A stretch of 64,000 nt of DNA from positions 96,876-160,875 of the forward strand of contig NZ_CANMLT010000009.1 of assembly GCF_947498805.1 (NCBI RefSeq), read 5' to 3'. The notes under the pieces were generated by a model. That model was given only the letters and a program-made list of their open reading frames with translations. It was not told the origin of the DNA and ran no database searches. Positions 29,390 to 38,450 of the stretch are shown here, one piece after another (the stretch's first letter is position 1; every line of letters starts with the position of its first letter). A program made the position numbers and the translations under genes. Source of the stretch: an uncultured Tenacibaculum sp. GTDB taxonomy: Bacteria; Bacteroidota; Bacteroidia; Flavobacteriales; Flavobacteriaceae.

Positions 29390-29869
29390 ATGAATTCAAA
29401 CAGAAAAACTTATTATTATAAAAAACAGTTAAAAGGTAAAGGAAGATTCGGCGGAACTGAATTAGAACTAGTTAAGATTAAGGAGAATTCAGAAATAATT
29501 GATAAATGCCAATGGAGCGACTTCAAAAACCCAAACAGTTCTTTTAAACCAACACCTCTGCTTAAGTCTTATAAAATTTACATTTTAAAATTACTCGATT
29601 TTATAATCTTAAATCATAATTCACTACAATCTGTTAAGCTAATTCTTCATGATATTAAAATTCTAATTGTTGATACTACTCCCTCCCACTTAATGGCTGC
29701 TGCTATTATAGGTTCCTTTGATCTTTTAGGAAAACCACTAAATAATGATGAAATCAAGATAATTGATACTTTTATAATCAACAACGAAAATGTCGATTAC
29801 CCTAATTTTGAAATTTTGGTCATCAAGCTTTTCAACAACAATACTTTACCTCAACATCATCAACTCTAA
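29390..29869 (+). CDS. Hypothetical protein
   Basis: 159 aa ORF directly downstream of 28965..29369. Confidence 0.55.
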   Translation: MNSNRKTYYYKKQLKGKGRFGGTELELVKIKENSEIIDKCQWSDFKNPNSSFKPTPLLKSYKIYILKLLDFIILNHNSLQSVKLILHDIKILIVDTTPSHLMAAAIIGSFDLLGKPLNNDEIKIIDTFIINNENVDYPNFEILVIKLFNNNTLPQHHQL

Positions 29870-29935
29870 ACCCCTTTCTAAAAAATTACCACGCAACCAA
29901 TTTGTAAAAACCACATCTTAGAAAAAAAGAATATC

Positions 29936-30478
29936 ATGAGAAAAATTATTTTATTATTTACAATGGTTGGGGTTTTATCATCTTGTATGGATAACACCCA
30001 AATAGTCCAAACAGACTATACTCCAGGAGATGTTTTAGTTGGCATTAAAAACGGAACAGATATGGACGCCATATTTGATTTAATTAACACCCATAACCAT
30101 GAAGTTGTATGGATGCTTTGGTTAGATTTCAAATCAAATTTACCTATTGACAAATTATTTGAGGTAAAAAGCAAACTTCAAGAAAAATCCTATTTAACTA
30201 ATAACGGATTGCGTCCTAACGTTTTTGTAGATCAGCTAACAAATCAAATAACTGCTAGTGTAAGCTTTTACAAAATGCACAACGAAACTTATCAAAACGA
30301 CTGGTTGAGTACAATGACCGAATTCGAATTAAGCATTAAGCAAAAACAAGAAGGAGCCATTGCCTTAATTTATTTCAAAGTTCCTGTTGGATCTGAAATT
30401 GAATGGATAGAACGATTTAGAAATGAAAACGTTGTTGAATATGCTGGACTAAATCAAATTGTTAGAAGCGCGGATTAA
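29936..30478 (+). CDS. Lipoprotein resembling a stand-alone subtilase (S8) propeptide / I9-like domain
   Basis: Lipobox VLSSC; YTPGDVLVGIKNG...VPVGSEIEWIERFRNENVVEYAGLNQIV. Confidence 0.6.
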   Translation: MRKIILLFTMVGVLSSCMDNTQIVQTDYTPGDVLVGIKNGTDMDAIFDLINTHNHEVVWMLWLDFKSNLPIDKLFEVKSKLQEKSYLTNNGLRPNVFVDQLTNQITASVSFYKMHNETYQNDWLSTMTEFELSIKQKQEGAIALIYFKVPVGSEIEWIERFRNENVVEYAGLNQIVRSAD

Positions 30479-30492
30479 TACTAAAGGAAATT

Positions 30493-30580
30493 ATGAATAT
30501 CTATTTCACTATTTATAATTATTGGAATACTAACTTCATGCATAAATAACTCCTTAGCCAGTCAAAAGAATTTGTTCTAG
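30493..30580 (+). pseudogene. Possible frameshifted lipoprotein remnant
   Basis: ATG AAT ATC TAT TTC then, after a frameshift, LFIIIGILTSCINNSLASQKNLF*. Confidence 0.35.
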
Positions 30581-30640
30581 AAACACTTTTAATCAGGACA
30601 ACATAAGAAACAACTACAAATTACTCTTCAAACAAAAAAT

Positions 30641-30668
30641 ACAAGACACTCTATAGGGTGTCTTTTTT
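30641..30668 (+). terminator. Rho-independent terminator
   Basis: AAGACACtctataggGTGTCTTTTTT. Confidence 0.75.
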
Positions 30669-30812
30669 CTGTTTGATACTCAAAAAAACAGCCTACATTA
30701 AATAATTTTTCTACAAATAATATTAAAACCGAAAAATAATCTAATTTTTAGCAAAAATACTGACTCATATTATCGTTTCAATTACTTTTGCCCGCTAAAT
30801 TATAAAAAAGGC

Positions 30813-31982
30813 ATGGCAACCAATTTGAGATTACCATTAGAAAGTCAAGAAAAACTAGCTAGTTTAAAAGAGCAATTAACTTCAGCTAGAGATACATTTT
30901 TAGGGTATCCAGTATCGAAAGATTTTGATTATTCGGCATTGAGTGAATTCTTTCAATTTCCAATTAACAATTTAGGGGATCCATTTGAGCATGGTACATA
31001 TCGTGTTCAAACACATGAAATGGAACGTGAGGTTATTGCTTTTTTTGCCAAACTATTTAGAGCAAACCCTAAAGATTTCTGGGGATATGTTACCAACGGG
31101 GGTTCTGAAAGTAATTTATATGGATTATATCTTGCACGAGAGTTATTTCCAAAAGCTATAGTATACTATTCAGAATCGACGCATTATAGTGTTCGTAAAA
31201 ACATCCATTTACTAAATATTCCTAGTATTGTTATTAAATCACAGCCTAATGGTGAAATGGATTATGAAGATTTTGAAAATACGGTACGTATGAATCGTCA
31301 TAAACCTGTAATTGTATTGACCACCTTTGGTACCACCATGAAAGAAGCTAAAGATGATGTTGCTAAAGTAAAGAGTATATTAAGTAACCTAGCCATTCAA
31401 GATCATTATATACATTGTGATGCGGCTTTAGCTGGTTCTTTCGGACCATTTATGCAACCTCGTTTACCTTTTGATTTTATGGACGGAGCCGATAGCATTT
31501 CTATTAGTGGGCATAAGTTTATTGGTTCTCCAATTCCAACTGGAGTATTGATAGCCAAACGATCGAACCGAGATCGTATCGCCAAAGGTATTTCATATAT
31601 TGGTTCTTTAGATACTACGATTACAGGCTCAAGAAACGGACATTCTCCTTTATTCTTATGGTATGCTTTAAAACAATTAGGGGTACAAGGATTACGAGAC
31701 CGATACTTACATAGTTTAGAAGTTGCTGAATACTGCGAAGCTCAATTAAAAGCTATCGGTGTAGATGCATGGAGAAATCCAAATGCTATTACCGTTGTAT
31801 TACCTAAAACACCTAAAAGCATCAAAGACAAATGGCAATTGGCTACAGAAGGAGATGTAGCCCATGTAATATGCATGCCTAATGTTACTAAAACTCAAAT
31901 TGATGAGTTTATCAACGATATGAAAAATTGTAGCGAACCAATTATTGAAGATGAATTTTCTTATGATTTTTCACTAAGCTAA
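30813..31982 (+). CDS. hdc: PLP-dependent histidine decarboxylase
   Basis: WGYVTNGGSESNLYGLYLARELFPKAIVYYSESTHYSV, ISGHKFIGSPIPTGV, TGSRNGHSPLFLW. Confidence 0.88.
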   Translation: MATNLRLPLESQEKLASLKEQLTSARDTFLGYPVSKDFDYSALSEFFQFPINNLGDPFEHGTYRVQTHEMEREVIAFFAKLFRANPKDFWGYVTNGGSESNLYGLYLARELFPKAIVYYSESTHYSVRKNIHLLNIPSIVIKSQPNGEMDYEDFENTVRMNRHKPVIVLTTFGTTMKEAKDDVAKVKSILSNLAIQDHYIHCDAALAGSFGPFMQPRLPFDFMDGADSISISGHKFIGSPIPTGVLIAKRSNRDRIAKGISYIGSLDTTITGSRNGHSPLFLWYALKQLGVQGLRDRYLHSLEVAEYCEAQLKAIGVDAWRNPNAITVVLPKTPKSIKDKWQLATEGDVAHVICMPNVTKTQIDEFINDMKNCSEPIIEDEFSYDFSLS

Positions 31983-32011
31983 AAGATCTTCTCATCTGAT
32001 TAAAATAGCGA

Positions 32012-32039
32012 AAGCCTAAGAAAACTCTTAGGCTTTTTT
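32012..32039. terminator. Rho-independent terminator
   Basis: AGCCTAAGAaaacTCTTAGGCTTTTTT. Confidence 0.85.
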
Positions 32040-33125
32040 AATGCATGCTACTATTTGAAATTTTTTATTTTGTTTTATGATAGCGACCTCTTTAAACAAT
32101 CTGCTTAAATGGGTGCTATAATTTAAATGTGTATTAGCTACCAAAACTAATCTTCCATTGGGTTTTAAAATCCGGAAAACATCCTTAAAAAGTGATAAGG
32201 TTACTTCAATATTATTTTCATGTTCAAAATGGAATGGTGGATTAGAAAGTACTACATCGAATGAACTACTTTCAAAATCTACTAAGTTATCACTGCAAAC
32301 AAAATGTGCTTTTTTACTTTTTAAATTTATTTCTGAAGATGCTACTGCTAAATTAAAGTCATCTACCAGAGTAACTTCTGTTTTAGAATTTTGTTCGGTA
32401 ACCCAACGAGCAATTACACCATTTCCAGAAGCTAAATCCAACACTTTTGTTTCGTTTGGATGAATTTGTAAATGCTCCAGAAAAAACTGGGTTCCAATAT
32501 CAATATTACCCGATGAAAACACACCATAGTATTGTTTGTACTCATTATCTCTCCACTGAAAAGTATTAATTAACTCTTCATCTATAGAAATAGTTTTTGG
32601 TTGTTTTAAAATTAACAAACGTGCCTTTTTCCAAGCTTTTGATTGTTCTACAATTTCAAAATATTTTGCTGCTACTTTTAAATACGAAGCAGAAAAATAC
32701 TTAGTCATAAACCCAGCTACCACCTCTGTTTTTGCTATTGAAGATTTATGAATTTGTTGTAAAAACAACTCAAACAACTCTAAAGACTTCGGAACTTTTA
32801 TCAAAGCTAGTTCAACCTCATCTAATACATCTAGTGACGTTTTATAAACAACATTCTCAGATAAATTATTCAATTTTAAATTTTGTTGAATTGCTTTTTG
32901 CTGACTCGCATAATTCCAAATTGTAGTTACTGGTTGGTTCTGCAAAGTACAATTCCATATACCGAATCGGTCATTAAAAGTATGAATCTTACCTACCTTC
33001 TTATCTTCAATATAATCTAACACCAACAATTCAGCGTTACTCCATGCTCGTAACGATTTATCCGCTGTTATAGGATAACGTTTTAACTGAATTTCTTTTC
33101 CTTGATAAATTAACTTTGTTTCCAA
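32028..33125 (-). CDS. RsmC/RlmG-like rRNA guanine-N2 methyltransferase
   Basis: VLDLASGNGVIARWV SAM motif and VLSNPPFHF (NPPF) motif. Confidence 0.8.
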   Translation of the reverse strand: METKLIYQGKEIQLKRYPITADKSLRAWSNAELLVLDYIEDKKVGKIHTFNDRFGIWNCTLQNQPVTTIWNYASQQKAIQQNLKLNNLSENVVYKTSLDVLDEVELALIKVPKSLELFELFLQQIHKSSIAKTEVVAGFMTKYFSASYLKVAAKYFEIVEQSKAWKKARLLILKQPKTISIDEELINTFQWRDNEYKQYYGVFSSGNIDIGTQFFLEHLQIHPNETKVLDLASGNGVIARWVTEQNSKTEVTLVDDFNLAVASSEINLKSKKAHFVCSDNLVDFESSSFDVVLSNPPFHFEHENNIEVTLSLFKDVFRILKPNGRLVLVANTHLNYSTHLSRLFKEVAIIKQNKKFQIVACIKKA

Positions 33126-33162
33126 TAATCTTAAAAAGACTGTCGCTATACTTATAAACGAC

Positions 33163-34674
33163 TTAGTTTAAATTGTAAATTTTATCTAATGAGATAATAT
33201 CTCCTGCTTTATTTCTTCTAAAGAAATGTTTTGCTTCTACTTCTTGAATTGATGATTTCCCCATAGCCGCAACTACTTCCTTCACTGCATCAATGGTTTT
33301 TACATGATAATTTTTTACACGTACATTTTTATCTTCAACAACCAACGCTTTTACCAAATCATCATCTTGTGTAGCAACTCCTACAGGACAACTATCTAAA
33401 TTACACTCACGTGCTTGAATACATCCTAAACTCAGCATAAAACTACGTGCCATACCTATAACGTCTGCTCCTAAAGCCAAGTACTTCACCACATCAAAAG
33501 CATCTATGGCCTTACCACTAGCAATAATTTTTATTTGATCTCTTAACCCATGCTTCTTTAAGGTTTTATCCACAAAAGTTAATCCTTCTAATAGTGGAGT
33601 TCCTATATAGTTTGAAAACTCCAAAGGTGCAGACCCCGTTCCTCCTTCTCCTCCATCTACCGCAATAAAATCAGGATAATTATTTGCCTTTGCAAACGAC
33701 TGTATCATTTCTTCTATTTCATCATGATCTCCAACACAAAATTTCACTCCTACAGGTTTTCCATCGGCCAATTCACGAACTTTTTGAATAAAAGCAATCA
33801 TTTCATCAAAATTCGAAAAAGCATCATGATTAGGTGGTGAATCTACTCTTGTAAAAGGTTCTACCGAACGAATTTGAGCGATTTCTTCTGTATTCTTTTT
33901 TGCCGGTAAGATTCCTCCATGACCAGGTTTTGCTCCTTGAGAAAATTTAATTTCAATCATTTTCACTTCTGGTCTAACAGCATTTTTTCTGAAAATTTCA
34001 TCATCAAAAACTCGTTTTCCATTGTCTGTTCTACCTGCTCCAAAATACCCAGTTCCAACTTGAAATATTAAATCCCCCCCTTGTAAGTGATAAGGAGAGA
34101 TTCCACCTTCACCTGTATTATGCGCAAAGCCCCCCATTTTGGTTCCTTGATTCAATGCCATAATTGCATTTTTGCTTAAAGATCCAAAAGACATTGCTGA
34201 AATATTGATAATCGAAGCATTATACTTTTGTGAGCATTTATCTGAACCTATCAAAACGCGTTCTCCTGAGATGTGATGATGATCTTTTGGAAATAAAGAA
34301 TGTTTTACAAATTCATACCCTTTCTCATAAACATCATGTCGTGTACCGAACGGAACTGTTTCTATTTCTTTTTTAGCTCTTTGATATACAATACTTCTTT
34401 TTTCTCTATTAATAGGAGTACCATTTAAATCATCTTCAATAAAGTATTGCTGTATCTTTTCGCGTTCCTCTTCAAAAATCCAACGCAAACGTGCTACAAT
34501 TGGAAAAGACCTCCATAAGGAATGCTTGTCTTGAAACGCATCGTATAATCCCCAAAGCAATAGAATAATACTGGTTGACAACATGATTACAGTTCCTACA
34601 TCTGGAGTAAAGTACACTAATACGCCACATGTTACCACTGCAATTATTAATACAGTTAATATGGTATTTCTCAT
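33163..34674 (-). CDS. FMN-binding glutamate-synthase-like protein (GltB central domain only)
   Basis: SAMSFGSLSKNAIMALN, GEGGTGSAPLEF, CIQARECNLDSCPVGVATQD; N-terminal TM. Confidence 0.9.
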   Translation of the reverse strand: MRNTILTVLIIAVVTCGVLVYFTPDVGTVIMLSTSIILLLWGLYDAFQDKHSLWRSFPIVARLRWIFEEEREKIQQYFIEDDLNGTPINREKRSIVYQRAKKEIETVPFGTRHDVYEKGYEFVKHSLFPKDHHHISGERVLIGSDKCSQKYNASIINISAMSFGSLSKNAIMALNQGTKMGGFAHNTGEGGISPYHLQGGDLIFQVGTGYFGAGRTDNGKRVFDDEIFRKNAVRPEVKMIEIKFSQGAKPGHGGILPAKKNTEEIAQIRSVEPFTRVDSPPNHDAFSNFDEMIAFIQKVRELADGKPVGVKFCVGDHDEIEEMIQSFAKANNYPDFIAVDGGEGGTGSAPLEFSNYIGTPLLEGLTFVDKTLKKHGLRDQIKIIASGKAIDAFDVVKYLALGADVIGMARSFMLSLGCIQARECNLDSCPVGVATQDDDLVKALVVEDKNVRVKNYHVKTIDAVKEVVAAMGKSSIQEVEAKHFFRRNKAGDIISLDKIYNLN

Positions 34675-34716
34675 TTTTGTTAGTTTTGTCGCCTAAAAAT
34701 ACAGTTTTTTGAACAT

Positions 34717-34749
34717 AAAAAAAGCTCTAACAGTTGTTAGAGCTTTTTT
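34717..34749 (-). terminator. Rho-independent terminator
   Basis: AAAAAAAGCTCTAACagttGTTAGAGCTTTTTTA. Confidence 0.8.
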
Positions 34750-34768
34750 ATATTTTGATACTACAAAA

Positions 34769-35020
34769 TTACTTCTTGAATTTCGCGTATTTGTTTTTGA
34801 ACTTATCGATACGTCCAGCAGTATCAACTAACTTAGACTTACCAGTATAGAAAGGGTGAGAAGTTCTTGAAATTTCCAATTTGATTAATGGATACTCAAC
34901 TCCTTCAACCTCTAAAGTTTCTTTTGTATTTGCAGTAGAACGAGTTAAAAACACATCTCCGTTAGACATATCTTTAAATGCAACCATTCTATAATTTTCT
35001 GGATGTATACCTTTTTTCAT
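34769..35020 (-). CDS. rpmE2: 50S ribosomal protein L31 type B
   Basis: [29 protein letters not shown]...[21 protein letters not shown]; no Zn cysteines. Confidence 0.95.
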   Translation of the reverse strand: MKKGIHPENYRMVAFKDMSNGDVFLTRSTANTKETLEVEGVEYPLIKLEISRTSHPFYTGKSKLVDTAGRIDKFKNKYAKFKK

Positions 35021-35216
35021 CTCTGTATAATTTAAATCTTTTATTTTTGGTTGAAATAATATATAATTGGTAAAGTTATATAGCACTTCAAAAAATCAAA
35101 AACCTGCAATGGCTATTTGAGGGTGCAAATTTAACCCTTTTTTTTAATTTACAAACAAATAATTTGCTTTAATTTGTAGGACTGGAAAACTAAAACACGA
35201 AAATAACATTTCATCT

Positions 35217-36257
35217 ATGCGTATTTATAAATATTTAGCTTTAGGAATTGCTTCATTCATCATAACTTCTTGCAGCGAAACGAATTACAAATTTAAACTA
35301 AACACAACAAAAAAAACATCGTTAGGTAAAAAAGCCGCTATAAAGTTTGAGCAATTAGATGGTAATACCATCGATTCCTTGCATCTATATGTAGACGGAA
35401 AACGAGTAAATAAAAACGAAACTAGTCTAACTATAAATACTAGTGATTTTGGAGTAGGAAAGCACCTTGTTACTGCATTGGCTTTTTATCCAGGAAAATC
35501 TAAAAAAGTAAATAATACTATTGAGGTTTTAGCAACCAATCCTCCAAAAGTATATTCTTATAAAATTATAAACACCTATCCGCACGATAAAAAAGCATAT
35601 ACGCAAGGTTTAGAATATAAAGATGGTGTTTTATATGAAACTACAGGTAAGAGAGGGAGATCAACCCTTAGAAAAGTAGATATAAAAACAGGAGAAGTTC
35701 TTCAAAAAATTGATTTAAATAAAAAGTATTTTGGAGAGGGAATGACTATTTTTAACAACAAAATCTTCTGGTTAACATGGCAAGCTCGAAAAGGTTTTAT
35801 TTATGACCTTGAGTCTTTTAAAGAATTAGGATCTTTCGATTACAACAATAGTAATGAAGGTTGGGGACTAACTCATAACAATACCGAACTTATTAAATCT
35901 GATGGAACAAATAAAATTTGGTTCCTTAATCCAAAGAATCAAACAGAAAAAAGAAGCATACAAGTATATACCAATAAATACCCTATTGATAATTTAAACG
36001 AAATTGAACTTATTGATGGAAAAATTTATGCAAATAAATGGCAACAAAACTCAATTGTTATCATCAATCCTAATACTGGCGAGGTAGATGGTGTAGCTGA
36101 CTTAAATGGTTTAAGAGACATTGTTAGCAAAGACCAAACTTTAGAGCCTCAGGACGATGTTTTAAATGGTATTGCATATGATGCTGAAAACAAACGTTTA
36201 TTTGTTACAGGGAAACACTGGGGAAAACTTTTTGAAATTGAATTAATTGAAAAATAA
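35217..36257 (+). CDS. Glutaminyl-peptide cyclotransferase (glutamine cyclotransferase family) lipoprotein
   Basis: FIITSC lipobox; YPHDKKAYTQGLEYKDGVLYETTGKRGRSTLRKVD. Confidence 0.88.
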   Translation: MRIYKYLALGIASFIITSCSETNYKFKLNTTKKTSLGKKAAIKFEQLDGNTIDSLHLYVDGKRVNKNETSLTINTSDFGVGKHLVTALAFYPGKSKKVNNTIEVLATNPPKVYSYKIINTYPHDKKAYTQGLEYKDGVLYETTGKRGRSTLRKVDIKTGEVLQKIDLNKKYFGEGMTIFNNKIFWLTWQARKGFIYDLESFKELGSFDYNNSNEGWGLTHNNTELIKSDGTNKIWFLNPKNQTEKRSIQVYTNKYPIDNLNEIELIDGKIYANKWQQNSIVIINPNTGEVDGVADLNGLRDIVSKDQTLEPQDDVLNGIAYDAENKRLFVTGKHWGKLFEIELIEK

Positions 36258-36287
36258 TATATTCGTTACAAATTAGTTATAAACTCT

Positions 36288-37796
36288 ATGAGATTTTTGT
36301 ATTCCCTTCTAGCTATTACTATTATCATTATTATAAGCTCTTTAAGCTCTTGTAGAAAAGATTTTTCTACAGTTCCTAGTTTTGGTAAACTTCAATTTTC
36401 TAAAGACACTGTTTTCTTAGATACAATTTTTACAAATATTGGGTCCGCTACCTATAACTTAAAAGTATATAATAGAAGTAGTAAAGCTATTACAATACCA
36501 GAAATCAAACTTAAAAATGGAGTTAGTTCAAACTACCGATTAAATGTTGATGGAGTTCCTGGTAAAGAATTTCAAAATGTTGATATTTTAGCTAAAGACA
36601 GTATTTTTATTTTTGTTGAGACTACGATCGATTTTAATAATGTACCCGATCCTTTGTATACCGATCAAATATTGTTTGACAACGGGGAAAATGAACAAGA
36701 TGTAGATTTAGTAACTCTTGTACAGGATGCTAATTTTATTTTTCCTTCTAAAAATAGTATGGGAATTGAAACCCTAGTTATTGATGGAAAACAAACCGAA
36801 ATTCAAGGACGATTTTTAACGGATAGTGAATTAACTTTTACAGATGAAAAACCTTATGTGATTTATGGTTATGTTGCTGTTCCTTCCGATAAAACCTTAA
36901 CGATAGAGGCTGGTGCAAAAATTCATTTCCATAGAAACTCAGGATTAATCATAGATAAAAAAGCAACTTTAAAAGCAAACGGAACTTTAGATAATAAAAT
37001 TACTTTTGAGGGAGATCGATTGGAGCATAGCTTTAGCAATATTCCAGGACAATGGGGTACTATTTGGATGCGCGCTGGAAGTGATAATTCTGAATTGAAT
37101 CATGCCATTATTAAAAATGGAATTATTGGAGTTCTTGTTGATAGTATTGGTTCAAACACCAATCCTACGTTAAGTATCAAAAATACAGAAATCTACAACA
37201 ATTCCTCTTATGGTATCTTAGGTCGTCAGGCGAATATTTTAGGCGAAAACTTAGTTATTGGAAATACAGGTCAAGCTTCTCTTGCAGCAACTATTGGAGG
37301 TACATATAATTTTACACATTGTACTTTTGCTAACTACTGGGTAAATAGTTTTAGAGATCTACCTGCTGTTGTTGTGAACAATCATTTCACCTATACCAAT
37401 TCTGCTAACCAAGAGATCACTGAAACTAGAGATTTACATGCCGCTAATTTTATCAACTGTATTATAGAAGGTAATAACAATGTTGAGTTTGTTCTTGATA
37501 AAGTTGATGGAAGTAGTTTTAATTATATGATTGAAAATTCCATGATTCAATTTGAAGATCCGAACAATACTTTTGCCAATAATAACGAGTTAGATTTTAA
37601 CGATGCTTCTCATTACCAAAATATAATTTTAAACGGAACTCCTAATTTTAGGGATGTTAACAAAAACGATTTTATTATTGGAACTGAAAGTGACGCTATT
37701 AACAAAGCAAAAGCCACATCAATTTCTTTAGATATTCTAGGAACAAATAGAAGCATCAACCCAGATCTTGGTGCATATCAACACATTACGTTTTAA
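36288..37796 (+). CDS. Lipoprotein with predicted right-handed beta-helix
   Basis: LSSC lipobox; KTLTIEAGAKIHFHRNSGLIIDKKATLKANG repeats. Confidence 0.75.
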   Translation: MRFLYSLLAITIIIIISSLSSCRKDFSTVPSFGKLQFSKDTVFLDTIFTNIGSATYNLKVYNRSSKAITIPEIKLKNGVSSNYRLNVDGVPGKEFQNVDILAKDSIFIFVETTIDFNNVPDPLYTDQILFDNGENEQDVDLVTLVQDANFIFPSKNSMGIETLVIDGKQTEIQGRFLTDSELTFTDEKPYVIYGYVAVPSDKTLTIEAGAKIHFHRNSGLIIDKKATLKANGTLDNKITFEGDRLEHSFSNIPGQWGTIWMRAGSDNSELNHAIIKNGIIGVLVDSIGSNTNPTLSIKNTEIYNNSSYGILGRQANILGENLVIGNTGQASLAATIGGTYNFTHCTFANYWVNSFRDLPAVVVNNHFTYTNSANQEITETRDLHAANFINCIIEGNNNVEFVLDKVDGSSFNYMIENSMIQFEDPNNTFANNNELDFNDASHYQNIILNGTPNFRDVNKNDFIIGTESDAINKAKATSISLDILGTNRSINPDLGAYQHITF

Positions 37797-37935
37797 TCAC
37801 TCATTTGTTTTTTGTAACCATTCATCTAAAGAACTAAACCATTTACCGAATAATAACCTTAACCAACGTACTTAAATTATACTTTTATAATAAATAAATT
37901 TCATTGTTATAATTTATAAGTTTGGTTAGTTTTTT

Positions 37936-37975
37936 AAAAGAGTTATTTATGTGTGAGAATGTAAATAACTCTTTT
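37936..37975. terminator. Hairpin 1 of intergenic array
   Basis: AAAAGAGTTATTTA-N12-TAAATAACTCTTTT, perfect 14-bp stem. Confidence 0.75.
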
Positions 37976-38115
37976 CTATTTCTATCAACTCTTCTTCTAT
38001 CAAATGCCATTCATCGATTGAAACATATCAATCATCTAAACTTCAAATATTAGACACCACACCTTGTATATCTTTACTATATAATTGAGTAATTCATGAT
38101 TATTATATAGGGTAG

Positions 38116-38158
38116 AAAGAGCTATTCATTGTTTTTAAAATCAATGTATAGCTCTTTT
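38116..38158. terminator. Hairpin 2 of intergenic array
   Basis: AAAGAGCTATTCATTG-N10-CAATGTATAGCTCTTTT, one mismatch. Confidence 0.75.
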
Positions 38159-38374
38159 ATTTTATCTAACTCAATAACAAACCTTTACTACACTTACTTT
38201 TCTTTAATGCACCACGTAATTAAATTATAAAACAGTTTGTCATTATTATCATGCTATTCATCAAAGCAAAACAACCAATAATCGAATTCAAACATCATTT
38301 ACAACCAATAAACTATACTTTTAAAGTAAATAAGTTTTTCATTGATATAATAAGTTATAAGTTTGGTTAGTTTG

Positions 38375-38419
38375 AAAAGGGTTGTTTATTGATCATTATA
38401 AGATCTTAACAGCTCTTTT
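38375..38419. terminator. Hairpin 3 of intergenic array
   Basis: AAAAGGGTTGTTTA...TTAACAGCTCTTTT with G-U pairs and one mismatch. Confidence 0.65.
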
Positions 38420-38450
38420 CTTTTGTTTTACTAATATTGTAAGTACCTTT

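Larger units (their letters stand above)
37812..38425. repeat. Three diverged tandem intergenic units, each with a 3' hairpin
   Basis: Units begin around [CT]ATTCATC (37820, 38008, 38255) and end in hairpins at 37936-37975, 38116-38158 and 38375-38419; ATAAGTTTGGTTAGTTT is identical in units 1 and 3. Confidence 0.6.

Noticed and set aside
37812-38425. Integron attC array or CRISPR interpretation of the three repeated units
   Set aside because: No GTTRRRY/RYYYAAC core sites, no integrase, units too diverged and too irregular in spacing for CRISPR.
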